From NCBI GenBank assembly GCA_018992685.1, contig JACVGT010000013.1, forward strand, positions 60,228-124,227: a stretch of 64,000 nt of DNA, in the 5' to 3' direction. The DNA is from Theionarchaea archaeon (lineage in GTDB: Archaea > Methanobacteriota_B > Thermococci > Methanofastidiosales > SZ-28-30). Numbering within the stretch: the stretch's first letter is position 1; every line of letters starts with the position of its first letter. The notes under the pieces are model-generated. The model worked only from the letters and a program-made list of their open reading frames with translations, was not told the DNA's origin and searched no databases. This document shows positions 30,315-40,321 of the stretch, piece by piece. Made by a program: the position numbers and the translations under genes.

Positions 30315-30469
30315 CACAGTGGCATGAATCAGGAAACTTATAAAGGTAAGGTTTCTAGAGAGAAAGAGGTCAATGTGTTGACCAAGGACACCGTGCTGAA
30401 CAGGAACCCTCATAAACAACGGGTCAGCAACGTGAGTATGACTTCCCGCGAACCTACAAGGATATTCAC

Positions 30470-31816
30470 ATGGAGATGGCTTGCATGAACTTCAGACTCA
30501 TCGGAAACCTGAAGCCCATTCAGTTCTTGGTTGCAGGATATGTCGTGATCATCTGCATTGGTTCTCTCCTGTTGGATTTGCCCGCTGCTTCCTCTTCAGG
30601 TACATCCCAGGACTATGTGGATGCACTGTTCACTGCCACCTCGGCAGTTTCTACTACAGGACTGGTGGTGGTGGACACAGGCACATTCTACTCAGGATTC
30701 GGACAATCTATTATTCTGCTCCTGTTCCAGATTGGAGGGCTTGGATATATGGTGTTTGTGGTGGTTATGGTATATGCAGTGGGTAGAAAACCATCTCTCA
30801 CCAGTGCCGTTACACTGCAGCAGTCACTCTCTGGAGTCACGCTGGGGAATATGAAACAGTATCTCAAAGCAGTCCTTGCATTTACACTACTCTTTGAAGG
30901 GCTGGGAGCACTGGTTCTCAGTGTGTACTGGATGGATCAGTTTACCCTGTCAGAGTCAGTCTTCTTGGGAGTCTTCCATTCAGTATCGGCATTCTGTACA
31001 TCAGGGTTTTCAACATTCTCTGACAGCTTCAGCTCGTACCAGACCAGTGTTTTCATGAATGTGGTGCTCAGCATTCTATGTATTGGAGGCGGAATTGGGT
31101 TTATTGTACTCTCTGATCTGCAGAATCTGGTGAGAAAGAAGATCTCGGGCGTGAAACCCTGCAGGCTATCGCTCCACAGCAAGCTCTCACTGTTGATTTC
31201 TGCGGTCTTGATGGTGGCAGGAGCCTTGGTGCTGATCAGTTCAGAGTCTGATATTCCTCTGCCGGGGAGAGTGCTGTCCTCTGCATTCCAGTCAATTTCA
31301 GCCTCCAGCACCACAGGATTCAATACGGTAGATATCGGGGCAATGAGTGCAAGCAGTCTGTTCATGTTGGTTATCCTGATGGTAATTGGGGCTTCCCCCG
31401 GGGGAAGTGGAGGGGGAATCAAGGTTACGGCCCTCGGCTCCATGATGCTTTCGGTGTGGGCTCTCTTGAGAGGAAGAAGAGAGGTCAATGCCTTTGGGTG
31501 GCAGATCCCTGAGGAAACAGTGCGAAGATCTTTTGCTGTGGCTTCACTGGTTGCGGTGTGGGTGGTTCTGGTGACCCTGATTCTTTCAGCTACAGAAGAG
31601 GGTACCTTCTTGCAGATACTCTTTGAAGTGGTATCCGCTGTAGGGACAGTGGGGCTTACCACAGGGCTAACCCCTCTGCTCACGTCTCTGGGGAAAGTTC
31701 TGATCATGGCCACCATGTTGATAGGACGGGTGGGCCCTCTCACCATCGCGTTTATGGTATTGGGGGAGGAAAAGGTGTCTTTTGAGCATGCAGAAGGAGA
31801 CATATTCATTGGATAA
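30470..31816 (+). CDS. trkH: TrkH-family potassium transporter (second copy)
   Basis: TATSAVSTTGLVVVDTGTF, SASSTTGFNTVDIG, GASPGGSGGGIKVTAL, VSAVGTVGLTTGLTP. Confidence 0.88.
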   Translation: MEMACMNFRLIGNLKPIQFLVAGYVVIICIGSLLLDLPAASSSGTSQDYVDALFTATSAVSTTGLVVVDTGTFYSGFGQSIILLLFQIGGLGYMVFVVVMVYAVGRKPSLTSAVTLQQSLSGVTLGNMKQYLKAVLAFTLLFEGLGALVLSVYWMDQFTLSESVFLGVFHSVSAFCTSGFSTFSDSFSSYQTSVFMNVVLSILCIGGGIGFIVLSDLQNLVRKKISGVKPCRLSLHSKLSLLISAVLMVAGALVLISSESDIPLPGRVLSSAFQSISASSTTGFNTVDIGAMSASSLFMLVILMVIGASPGGSGGGIKVTALGSMMLSVWALLRGRREVNAFGWQIPEETVRRSFAVASLVAVWVVLVTLILSATEEGTFLQILFEVVSAVGTVGLTTGLTPLLTSLGKVLIMATMLIGRVGPLTIAFMVLGEEKVSFEHAEGDIFIG

Positions 31817-31827
31817 GAGGTGATGAG

Positions 31828-32478
31828 ATGAAGCAATTCGTTGTGATTGGACTGGGAAGTTTTGGAGTGAATCTGGCCATCGCCCTGACTGAAGAGGGAC
31901 ATGAAGTCCTAGTCATTGACGCAGACAGGAAGAAAGTCGAGGCCATCAAAGACAAAGTAACTCACGCAGTGATTGGAGATGCTACTGATAAGCAGATCAT
32001 GTCCGAGATTATTACGCCAGATACTGACACAGTCATTGTGGGGGTCAACGAAGGGATGGAAGCCAGTACCCTGGCAACGTTGTACCTCAAGGACGTGGGG
32101 GTCAAAGAAGTCATCGTGAAGGCAATCAGTGATGAGCATGTCAAGATATTGAAAGCTGTGGGGGCCACCGAGATAATTTACCCAGAGAAAGATGTAGCAT
32201 TGAGGCTGGCTGAAAGGTTGAGCACTCCAAACCTGATTGAACACCTCCCGCTGACTCCTGAGTACAGTATTGTGGAACTTACACCTCCTGAAGCCTTTCT
32301 GGGCAAGACCCTGCGTGGTCTCGATCTACGGAAAGAGTATGGAATTGTGGTAATTGCAGTAAAAGATATGCTCACCAATACCTTCCACTTGATTCCCGGA
32401 GGGGATTTTGAAATCCGACCAGATACTGCCCTCATAATCATAGGAAAGAAGTCCGACATTGAAAGACTGGATGTGTAA
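31828..32478 (+). CDS. trkA: TrkA-family potassium uptake regulator (second copy)
   Basis: MKQFVVIGLGSFGVNLAIALTEEGHEVLVIDADRKKVE; C-terminal TrkA-C. Confidence 0.9.
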   Translation: MKQFVVIGLGSFGVNLAIALTEEGHEVLVIDADRKKVEAIKDKVTHAVIGDATDKQIMSEIITPDTDTVIVGVNEGMEASTLATLYLKDVGVKEVIVKAISDEHVKILKAVGATEIIYPEKDVALRLAERLSTPNLIEHLPLTPEYSIVELTPPEAFLGKTLRGLDLRKEYGIVVIAVKDMLTNTFHLIPGGDFEIRPDTALIIIGKKSDIERLDV

Positions 32479-32484
32479 AGGTGG

Positions 32485-33030
32485 GTGAACCCGTTGGAAG
32501 TCGAAGTAAAAGCCAGGGTTTCTGCCCTGGAGAACGTGGAGGAGATGCTCTCAGCCATGGGAGCTTCATATGTCCACGAAGTCATTCAGCAAGATACCTA
32601 TTTCAACCATCCCTGCAGGAACCTTGAAGCAACTGATGAGGCTGTCCGCATACGGGTCTCCAATAACTGCTCCTATCTAACGTACAAGGGAAGAAAGGTA
32701 GATCCTCAGAGCAAGACCCGAGACGAAATTGAGCTCCTTATTGACGACTCAAAGAAAGGAAGGAACATTCTCGAAAAGCTGGGCTTCACAGAGGTGGCCA
32801 GTGTGACCAAGACTCGAAGAGTATTTTCCCTCGATGAATTTTCAGTGTGCCTGGACATGGTAGACGGAGTGGGAACCTTTGTGGAAGTGGAAGCGCACAT
32901 GAAGGAATGCCCTGAACCCATCCACTATGAAGCACTGCGTGACAAAGCGTTGGACCTCTTGGAAAAGATGCACTTCACTGACCACGAACGAAGATCATAT
33001 CTAGAATTACTTCTTGAACAGGGACAATAA
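32485..33030 (+). CDS. CYTH-domain (CyaB-like class IV adenylate cyclase) protein
   Basis: LEVEVKARV, AVRIRVSNNCSYLTYKG, VDGVGTFVEVEAHM. Confidence 0.85.
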   Translation: MNPLEVEVKARVSALENVEEMLSAMGASYVHEVIQQDTYFNHPCRNLEATDEAVRIRVSNNCSYLTYKGRKVDPQSKTRDEIELLIDDSKKGRNILEKLGFTEVASVTKTRRVFSLDEFSVCLDMVDGVGTFVEVEAHMKECPEPIHYEALRDKALDLLEKMHFTDHERRSYLELLLEQGQ

Positions 33031-33076
33031 ATGGTATCGGGTAAAGTCTTTTTAACGCTGAGTGTAAGAATCAAGT

Positions 33077-34027
33077 ATGTCCATCGAAGACGAGATCGAA
33101 ATTCTGAGGCAGCAGCTTCCCAGTGTTCATTCGAATCCCCCTCACATTCTGAAAGCTGAGGAGAGTGACATTATCTCTATTGTGGCAGCAGATAGACCAG
33201 ATAAAGCAGTTGTCATTGGGCCTGGGGGATATATTGCAGGACACCTTGCCAAGAACCATGAGAAACCTCTCTCCATTACAGCCTATACTGATGAGATGAT
33301 TAGAGACTTCAGAAAGACAGAATCTCAGCGGCTGCTCACCATTATGAAAACCAGGGTATCTGAAGAACAACAAAGAGTTCTTACTGTCTTGGACGGCCTT
33401 CTCACGGGGAATCAACCTGTTGACCACTCGCTCACTGTGGGTGTTGCTCTTTCCGGAGGAAGAGACAGCCTGGCCAGTGCAGTGCTTCTTCACAGAGTGG
33501 TCAATATCCTGGGATTGACCGTCTTCCCCTCTGACATAATACTTCCCCGCCATGAAAGAGAGTCACTTGACAGAGCTGTTGACACCTTGGGCATTGAGCA
33601 CAGGTATGTGAAGGCAGATTTTTCAGACATCATTGACAGGACACTTGAAGGGCAGATTCATCCTTGTGGGCACTGCCACCGGAAGACGTTCCACCTGCTG
33701 GTTGAGTGGTGCATTGAGCTTTCAATCTCCTCTTTGGTTCTGGGAGAACTGCTTCCCACGGGTTCTCAATCCCTCAGGTTAGTTCAGGGGATTCTCATCA
33801 TCAACCTACCTGCCTTTCTGGCTTTGAACAAGAGAGATACAACAGACATCGCCTCGCAGATAAGAGAATATCCTGGATTTGCCCTGGGATGCCCACTGCT
33901 GAAGCATTCCCATCGCAGATTCCCTGCCATGAAAGTCGCTACTACCAAGAGAGTGTTCAGAGAAGTGCGGGCAGGAGTACTGGAACCAGGAGAAGCTCTC
34001 CAGTACGTGAAATCTATGTTGAAGTGA
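33077..34027 (+). CDS. PP-loop ATPase (TtuA/TilS-like)
   Basis: VGVALSGGRDSLASAVLL PP-loop; HPCGHCHRKTFHLL; LVLGELLPTGSQSLRLVQGI. Confidence 0.7.
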   Translation: MSIEDEIEILRQQLPSVHSNPPHILKAEESDIISIVAADRPDKAVVIGPGGYIAGHLAKNHEKPLSITAYTDEMIRDFRKTESQRLLTIMKTRVSEEQQRVLTVLDGLLTGNQPVDHSLTVGVALSGGRDSLASAVLLHRVVNILGLTVFPSDIILPRHERESLDRAVDTLGIEHRYVKADFSDIIDRTLEGQIHPCGHCHRKTFHLLVEWCIELSISSLVLGELLPTGSQSLRLVQGILIINLPAFLALNKRDTTDIASQIREYPGFALGCPLLKHSHRRFPAMKVATTKRVFREVRAGVLEPGEALQYVKSMLK

Positions 34028-34040
34028 CGTTGTACTGAGC

Positions 34041-34817
34041 TCATGCCTTCAACAAGGTGAGCTTGCAGTCAATCTTGCTGCAAATTCTCGAGAACACATA
34101 GTTGTAGAATGGAGAAGCAAGTCGGTTATCTTCTGAATGTCCTCTGTAGAATTGGAGAGGAAACTCATACAAAGGTGAAATCAGCAGAAATATTTGATAA
34201 AAACTGCTTCCGGCTTCTATTCCATCATATGGTTCCAGCTCAGCCTTTCCTCGAATGGAGAACTCTCCTTCTGTACGCTTTTCTATTTCCTCGCAAACGG
34301 CTTCAAATCCTGGTTCATCGAAAAGCTTGGAGACTGGAGCCAGATAGAAGGAAATCCCCAGGGTGCAGTACTCAAAGAGGTCTGTCTGAGAAATCAGATA
34401 TCGCATGCAATCCAAAAGTCTGGTTCTGTTTTCTGTATAATCGGCGATTGTTCCATACCCTTCTGTCCATTCGGAAAGATCGCCTTCAAACCCAAATCGA
34501 TGATTCGTTTCCTGTACTATGGCCTCGACTCGGGGTCTCAATCTCTCCGCTAGAGCAGAAATGTCATTTTCGGGCTCTTCCAGCTCTTCATCCCAGAGTT
34601 CCTCATCTGGCTGGGACACATCAAGGAGCAATTCCAGGCTGAAGCCTTGAGAGCTGTCCACATATGGAGAATTCAGAATTTTCCGGGCCAGAGTAGGAAC
34701 TCTCCGGGAATCTGTTGGTATTCCATAGCACAGTTCGCTGGGATCAAACTCAGTGGTGGACCACCACTCGTCTTCCATATGCTCACTTATTGTGAGCTGA
34801 TTAAAAACCTTTGGCAT
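34041..34817 (-). CDS. Conserved hypothetical protein
   Basis: Acidic ORF; the tracked N-terminal extension runs into the divergent methyltransferase, so the start is placed at MPKVFNQ. Confidence 0.45.
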   Translation of the reverse strand: MPKVFNQLTISEHMEDEWWSTTEFDPSELCYGIPTDSRRVPTLARKILNSPYVDSSQGFSLELLLDVSQPDEELWDEELEEPENDISALAERLRPRVEAIVQETNHRFGFEGDLSEWTEGYGTIADYTENRTRLLDCMRYLISQTDLFEYCTLGISFYLAPVSKLFDEPGFEAVCEEIEKRTEGEFSIRGKAELEPYDGIEAGSSFYQIFLLISPLYEFPLQFYRGHSEDNRLASPFYNYVFSRICSKIDCKLTLLKA

Positions 34818-34907
34818 CTCTAGTTTTCGAAAGCCGCAGGTTGGAAGTCTGCAGGAGAACCGTGGGTGCCCATGAAAAGAATTTAAGTTCCAGAAAATAG
34901 AAACAGC

Positions 34908-35408
34908 ATGGTCCTCAGAACTGTGAAAAAGCGCAGAGTGCAAGCAGACTATGACCGGACAGCAGCGTTCTATGACAAAAGATATCTGGCCATCCAGTGG
35001 GAAAAATACTCTATTATGATGGACAGTCCACTGGAAGGATGTATCCTTGATTTGGGATGTGGAACAGGACTCTTGTCTGAGTACCTTCACAGACGATTGG
35101 TAGGAATAGACATCTCTTTCAACATGCTGGACAAAGCCAGAACTAGAGAGCATGTAATTCAAGCAGATATGGATTTTCTGCCCTTTAGAGACGTTGTTTT
35201 CGACGCTGTGGTATCCTTCACCTCTCTACAGAATCTCTCAGACGTTGGCCCTGCATTAAAAGAAGTGAGACGGGTTCTCAAAAGGGGATCTCCTTTTATA
35301 GTAACCCTTCTAAACAAAGGTTCTTCAATCAAGAATGAAATTGAAACCTATTTCACCATTGTATCAGCAAGACAATGTGGAGAAGACATTGGATTCATAT
35401 GCACGTAA
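34908..35408 (+). CDS. Class I SAM-dependent methyltransferase
   Basis: ILDLGCGTGLLSEYL, VGIDISFNMLDKAR, DFLPFRDVVFDAVVSFTSLQ. Confidence 0.8.
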   Translation: MVLRTVKKRRVQADYDRTAAFYDKRYLAIQWEKYSIMMDSPLEGCILDLGCGTGLLSEYLHRRLVGIDISFNMLDKARTREHVIQADMDFLPFRDVVFDAVVSFTSLQNLSDVGPALKEVRRVLKRGSPFIVTLLNKGSSIKNEIETYFTIVSARQCGEDIGFICT

Positions 35409-35649
35409 AGCAAAGTGGGCCTGCTTGGAGCTTTCTCTCTTTCGAGAGTCTTTCCCTCTTTCCTTTTCAGGATCGAGTTCCGCCGCATTGACACGAGGTC
35501 TTTGCCAGCTCTCCTTACAGACCCATCCTTTATTACAGGAACTTAATATATAAATCTTTCGGTTCAGTCGTGTTACATTAAACTATAGATAAAAAGAAAT
35601 TTCCACTGGAATTGTATCTTGGATTGTTCCCTTCAAAATGAATGAACTT

Positions 35650-36426
35650 CTAAAATTCCTCCAAAATTTCGTAATCTGCAAAACCATCATAAAATAACAC
35701 CTTTTTTGCAAAAATAAATCCTTCCTTTCTGCATTTTTCGACGGTGGGTCGAATATCCCGATACGTTCTTGACACATGAGCTATAGCAATAGTGGTGTCT
35801 GGAAGTTCTTTCTTGATCTGCTTGAGATCTCTGAAATGGACGTGAAATCGGTCTTCAGTTTCCTGGTACTTGCTGTCCTCAAAGTATCTGCACTCGGTAA
35901 CCAGAAGGTGAGGGCTGAGTTCTACAATACGGGCTTGGTTTTCTGAGGAAGAACCCTTCCAGTCTCCTGTGATGAGTACCGTAAAGTCTGTGTCAACCTT
36001 TTCGATAAGCAGTCCAAGGTTGAGAAAAGAGTGTTCTAGGGGAACAGCAGATAGCATTGAATTATTGATGGGGATCTTCTGGTAAGGAGTCACCGGTTTG
36101 AGTACACGTTTTCCTTTTGAATGGTATTTGTACAGCTCTTCATGAAGTTTGAAGCAGCTCGTGCCATCTACTGGTGTGGTATCAAAAGGCGCAAAAATAG
36201 TGATTACCTCCCCCTGCTCCAGCAGGTAGTCAGCTCCTCCTGCTATGCTGCTTCTGATGTGATCAAAGTGAAAATGGGTGATCCAGTGCACAAATTTATC
36301 TGCTCGATTTGAGCAGGCAGCGTCAACACTGTAGTACTTATCCTGAACCCGCACACTGATATACGGATGATAAGGGGCATGGAGTTCGAGTTTAGCGACA
36401 CTGCTGCCAGTCCTGTCAGCCATCAT
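35650..36426 (-). CDS. Metallo-beta-lactamase-fold hydrolase
   Basis: HWITHFHFDHI (HxHxDH-type), LITGDWKGSSSE, LLVTECRYFE. Confidence 0.7.
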   Translation of the reverse strand: MMADRTGSSVAKLELHAPYHPYISVRVQDKYYSVDAACSNRADKFVHWITHFHFDHIRSSIAGGADYLLEQGEVITIFAPFDTTPVDGTSCFKLHEELYKYHSKGKRVLKPVTPYQKIPINNSMLSAVPLEHSFLNLGLLIEKVDTDFTVLITGDWKGSSSENQARIVELSPHLLVTECRYFEDSKYQETEDRFHVHFRDLKQIKKELPDTTIAIAHVSRTYRDIRPTVEKCRKEGFIFAKKVLFYDGFADYEILEEF

Positions 36427-36582
36427 GTAAAGGATGAGAATCCCGCATATAAAGGTTTCCCCTGCTTTGCATAAAATTGAGAGAAATCTGTTAAGCGGTG
36501 AAAGGCCGTGGTGAGAATATTGCAGCATTCTGAAGGTGAGACCTGAGAAGCTGGGATGTTCTTCAGTTCCCCTCGCCCCACA

Positions 36583-37251
36583 TCACAAGTAGTCAATAAT
36601 ACTTGCAATGATCCTGTTCTCTGCTTCAGCCATCTGTTCATAAACAGTGGCAGGCGACAATCCCAGTTCATCTGCCAGGTCTTTAATGCGCACTCTCTTG
36701 GGAATCTCGAAATAGCCCCTCATGTATGCTTTTTTCAGCGTACGCAGCTGTTTCAGGGAAAGCAATCCTTTCAGTTCTACGATATTGATGAAAAAGGAAT
36801 CATCTACATGTTCGAGAGGATGGACTGCAGTTATCTTCACGTCCCCCATATTCTGGAGCATTTCCATCACATTCTTCAGCTTATCAGAATCCGGTGCCAG
36901 GATTCTATAGTGTTTTGCTCCTTTGAAGGTGACGATAGGATTGGGAAGCAGGTAGTAGCATCCCCCTCTGGAGAGGATATCATGGACTTTATATCTGTTC
37001 TCACACCGGCACACACTCTGAGCAACAATTTCATTCTTGTCCTGAGAGAAGACATCCAGTGATACAATAGTATCGTCAGCCTTGGCCCTTTCAAGTGCTG
37101 CATGCAGATGGAGAGGGCTATCACATTCCCACCGAGAAAGGCCCTTTTCCTGATGAATAGAAAACACGGTCATGGTGATATCTGGGAATTCTTGTGAAAG
37201 CTTCTGGGCCCAGCACCTTTCTGGCTTGATCTGGAAGTTCACTTCTATCAT
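36583..37251 (-). CDS. Bat-type HTH-10 transcriptional regulator
   Basis: C-terminal LSLKQLRTLKKAYMRGYFEIPKRVRIKDLADELGLSPATVYEQMAEAENRII. Confidence 0.85.
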   Translation of the reverse strand: MIEVNFQIKPERCWAQKLSQEFPDITMTVFSIHQEKGLSRWECDSPLHLHAALERAKADDTIVSLDVFSQDKNEIVAQSVCRCENRYKVHDILSRGGCYYLLPNPIVTFKGAKHYRILAPDSDKLKNVMEMLQNMGDVKITAVHPLEHVDDSFFINIVELKGLLSLKQLRTLKKAYMRGYFEIPKRVRIKDLADELGLSPATVYEQMAEAENRIIASIIDYL

Positions 37252-37304
37252 GCACCTAATATATTAGGTCTACATAAAAGGATTGCCATAACGAGAGGTA
37301 TGGC

Positions 37305-40076
37305 ATGGTACAGAATGTAACCGCCAAACCTTTTTATAATCAAGAAAGAATGAGAAAACCCGCAACAGAAATCCTGTGGTGGTGTGAGATGTATAAAGGA
37401 TACCCTATCTGTCTCCAGGAAGATGATGAAACAGTTTCAGTATTGCGTCTGAAACTTGAACCACTGGACAAGATACGCCTACATGAAGAAGTTATTCCCG
37501 AGGCGTTTCGAAAAATCTGTAAGGCAATTTGTGAAGAGAAAGTTCTCCAGGATCCGATTTTTATTGATGAACAGTCGAAAGTCATACTGGATGGAATGCA
37601 CAGGGCAGCAGCCTTGCTTATGTTGCAGTCGGGAGAGTGTAAGAACCTCTTCTGGGACGAAACCAGTAAGCAATACACATATGTGCAGTGTGAAACCTGC
37701 CCTGGGAAATTCAGGAATCTGCAGTATATATTGTGCTGCTCCTTGGACTATGTTGAGAGCAAGGCAGTGACATTGAAAAAATGGTATCGAGGAGTTGATT
37801 TTCCTTTTGAGGAGGCAGTTGAGCTTCTTAGATCCAAGTACGACATGCGGGAACAGATGGGAGGAGATTTTTCTCTTCTGGAAGATGATGCTTTTGCCAT
37901 TTTGACTGACGGAAAAAAATATTTCTCTCTATCTGCTGATTTTGATACGATACTGGACAAATACATGTCCCTACGTGACGTGGAAACTTTGATTCGAGAA
38001 AAGGGTGGGCGGATCTCATACTGTGCTGATGAAGAAGCCTTTTCCTTGCTGGAGCAGAAGGAATTCTCGTTCTTGATGATCACTCCCACCATAACTCGTG
38101 GAGATGTGCAAACTTTTTCCAAGCCGGGATTTCCTGAAAAGGGAGAAGTATTTCCTCCAAAGTCCACCCGCCACCGTCTTGCAGTGCGGCCTCTTAAGAT
38201 TAATGTCCCCCTCCGGTTGCTGGAACGGGGAGATTACCAATTCAAACAGGAACAGCTCAAGGTGTTTTTGAGGAGAAAACGCAAACTGACTGTGACAGGT
38301 AGGCTGGAACAGTACCTGGAGAAGCATAAAATATTATTTGGAGAACCTGCAGAACTGAAAGAGCCTCTGGAAACTCCATACCTGTGGATATGTGAATTTC
38401 CTTTTGAATTCTATGAAATCAAGTATGATGTGGACCAATTCACTGAAGCAGTGTCCTCAGATCTGATACAGAACGGCATGGAATTGGCCTACTCTGCCCT
38501 GATCAGGGAGACCAATCGGCTGCTACTTATCGTTTCTGGTGTGAATGATGAGATAAAGACTGAACAGAGGCTAGTGTCCCTGATGAATTCCTACTTTCCA
38601 GACTATGAGATCAAGAATTTGTTTGGTAGCAGGGAGGACCGGTCCTTGGTGTGGATCATCCCTATGGAAGACTGCACACCCTCGAGAGCCTACTTTGAGC
38701 GAAACGAGAGGTTGCTGAGAAAGCTGGTGAGAATTCAGAGTGTGATACAATCTGGGAAAGGAGGATTCCAGCAAGTTCTCACCAAAGCAGACACTGGTAT
38801 CATGATGACATACAGTCCACGGGAACTCCTCCTGCTATTCGCCGTTCACGTCCTTGATGGCGCATCACGATGCAAGGTGTTCGAATATCTCCACGAAGAT
38901 ATTGATGACCACCAGAATGTCTTTTCTGGAATTGAGGATTTAAGAAAAAGAGGACTTCTATCTCTGCAAAATGGAGATTTAAGACTTACTGAGAAAGGTA
39001 CTGACGTCATTTCGAGAGCTCTGACTGTCACCAGAGAAATCACCAGCCTCCTGAGGGGATTATCCACCGACAAATTCGCAGGCTTTCTAAAAAAAATCGA
39101 TTCAAATGTAGCCCATGTCATAAAGCCTGATGGCAGAAAAGATGAGTTTCATATGGGGAGTATTATGGAATCACTGGTCTTCACAGATATGGGGTGGAGA
39201 AAGGTGGTTGATGCCATGGACAGGGTTGCAGAGGAGGTTGAAAGTGTTGATTTTGCCTCATCTGATGAGTTAACGAGCTTTGTGCAACGATACCTGGAAG
39301 AAGAATACCCCCTAACCAATGTACCTTTCAGGTATGATTATTTCGTTAATTCACGCAATCACATTTTTGTCAAGGAGACCAGAGTAACCTCTCTTTCCCG
39401 GAGCCACATAGAACAGGACATTGAAAGACTCATTCCAGAGTATCTCGAAATGAGTGCCAGCCAGAAATCGCAACTCTCCAACATGATTTATGAAGGAATG
39501 AGACTCCTGACTATTCCCCTCATAAAGGAACTGTACAATAAAGAACAGGTCGTATTTGAAAAATCCCTTCTCCACATAATTGAGGAATTTCTGGTGAATC
39601 AGGCAGTGCCAATTCTTCATAGAGTGAGAGATACCCCCCCACAGGCAGTGATTGCACTCCTGAAAGAGACCCTGGAAAAAGCACACACTCATCTTGAGAT
39701 GAGTGAAGATTTGCTGCAGAGGATGGATTTAGAATTTATGAAGTATTATCTTGCAGCCATGGATGAATTGACGGAATCTGCTTCAGTGGGGCTGGGAAAG
39801 GTTCCCTTCTTCAATGTGTTTGGCAGATTGAGCCAGTTGGCTCTCCTTGCACGAGAGCCTTCAGCCACGCTACAGTTCTTTGAGCCAGATAATGTCCATC
39901 AGTTCCTTGGTCATATGAGGGGTGTCTTCAGGAGATCAACGTCGCTGCTGGACCAGTGGAGAAACTCGTATTCGACGGAAGAGAGAGCAATCCTGGAAGA
40001 ATACAGAAAAGACTGGAAGAACCACCTGCGGGATGTCAAAGCATTGATCAGAAGGTGCAGGAGGGCTCTGCCATAG
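37305..40076 (+). CDS. Large protein with N-terminal ParB/SerK-like domain, internal wHTH-like segment and ATP-cone-like domain
   Basis: LEPLDKIRLHEEVIPEAFRKICKAICEEKVLQDPIFIDEQSKVILDGMHRAAALLML; SPRELLLLFAVHVL...LRKRGLLSLQNGDLRLTEKGTDVI; VIKPDGRKDEFHMGSIMESLVFTDMGWRKVVDAMDRVAEEVE. Confidence 0.6.
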   Translation: MVQNVTAKPFYNQERMRKPATEILWWCEMYKGYPICLQEDDETVSVLRLKLEPLDKIRLHEEVIPEAFRKICKAICEEKVLQDPIFIDEQSKVILDGMHRAAALLMLQSGECKNLFWDETSKQYTYVQCETCPGKFRNLQYILCCSLDYVESKAVTLKKWYRGVDFPFEEAVELLRSKYDMREQMGGDFSLLEDDAFAILTDGKKYFSLSADFDTILDKYMSLRDVETLIREKGGRISYCADEEAFSLLEQKEFSFLMITPTITRGDVQTFSKPGFPEKGEVFPPKSTRHRLAVRPLKINVPLRLLERGDYQFKQEQLKVFLRRKRKLTVTGRLEQYLEKHKILFGEPAELKEPLETPYLWICEFPFEFYEIKYDVDQFTEAVSSDLIQNGMELAYSALIRETNRLLLIVSGVNDEIKTEQRLVSLMNSYFPDYEIKNLFGSREDRSLVWIIPMEDCTPSRAYFERNERLLRKLVRIQSVIQSGKGGFQQVLTKADTGIMMTYSPRELLLLFAVHVLDGASRCKVFEYLHEDIDDHQNVFSGIEDLRKRGLLSLQNGDLRLTEKGTDVISRALTVTREITSLLRGLSTDKFAGFLKKIDSNVAHVIKPDGRKDEFHMGSIMESLVFTDMGWRKVVDAMDRVAEEVESVDFASSDELTSFVQRYLEEEYPLTNVPFRYDYFVNSRNHIFVKETRVTSLSRSHIEQDIERLIPEYLEMSASQKSQLSNMIYEGMRLLTIPLIKELYNKEQVVFEKSLLHIIEEFLVNQAVPILHRVRDTPPQAVIALLKETLEKAHTHLEMSEDLLQRMDLEFMKYYLAAMDELTESASVGLGKVPFFNVFGRLSQLALLAREPSATLQFFEPDNVHQFLGHMRGVFRRSTSLLDQWRNSYSTEERAILEEYRKDWKNHLRDVKALIRRCRRALP

Positions 40077-40156
40077 ACTGGCTTGCTGCAAGAACATTTC
40101 TCCGGGGCAGTAGAGAGGGCAAAATGACCGATGTGCTCAAAGACAGAAATACTCTG

Positions 40157-40282
40157 GCACATAAGACATGGTGTTCGAGAATGGCAAAAAGAGCGGTTTC
40201 TGTCTCGCTTCCAGGGCTTATGTGCACAATGGCACACTTCCAAGGAGTTCACACTCCTTGTGATACTTTGCTACAAAGTCAC
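40157..40282 (+). other. Cluster of three inverted repeats upstream of the KaiC/GvpD-like gene
   Basis: 40157-40165/40217-40225 (9 bp), 40241-40248/40253-40260 (8 bp, loop TCAC), 40265-40270/40274-40279 (6 bp). Confidence 0.5.
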
Positions 40283-40321
40283 ACATAGGTATATAAAGTT
40301 ATAATAGGAACCCCATAAGGG

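Noticed and set aside
30937-31902. Minus-strand 321-aa ORF
   Set aside because: Antisense to the well-supported TrkH gene; composition is not protein-like.
33120-33145. TTCGAATCC tRNA T-loop-like string
   Set aside because: Lies inside the PP-loop ATPase gene with no acceptor or anticodon stems around it.
34818-35162. N-terminal extension of the minus ORF 34041..35162
   Set aside because: Overlaps the divergent methyltransferase gene; the domain-like part starts near 34817.
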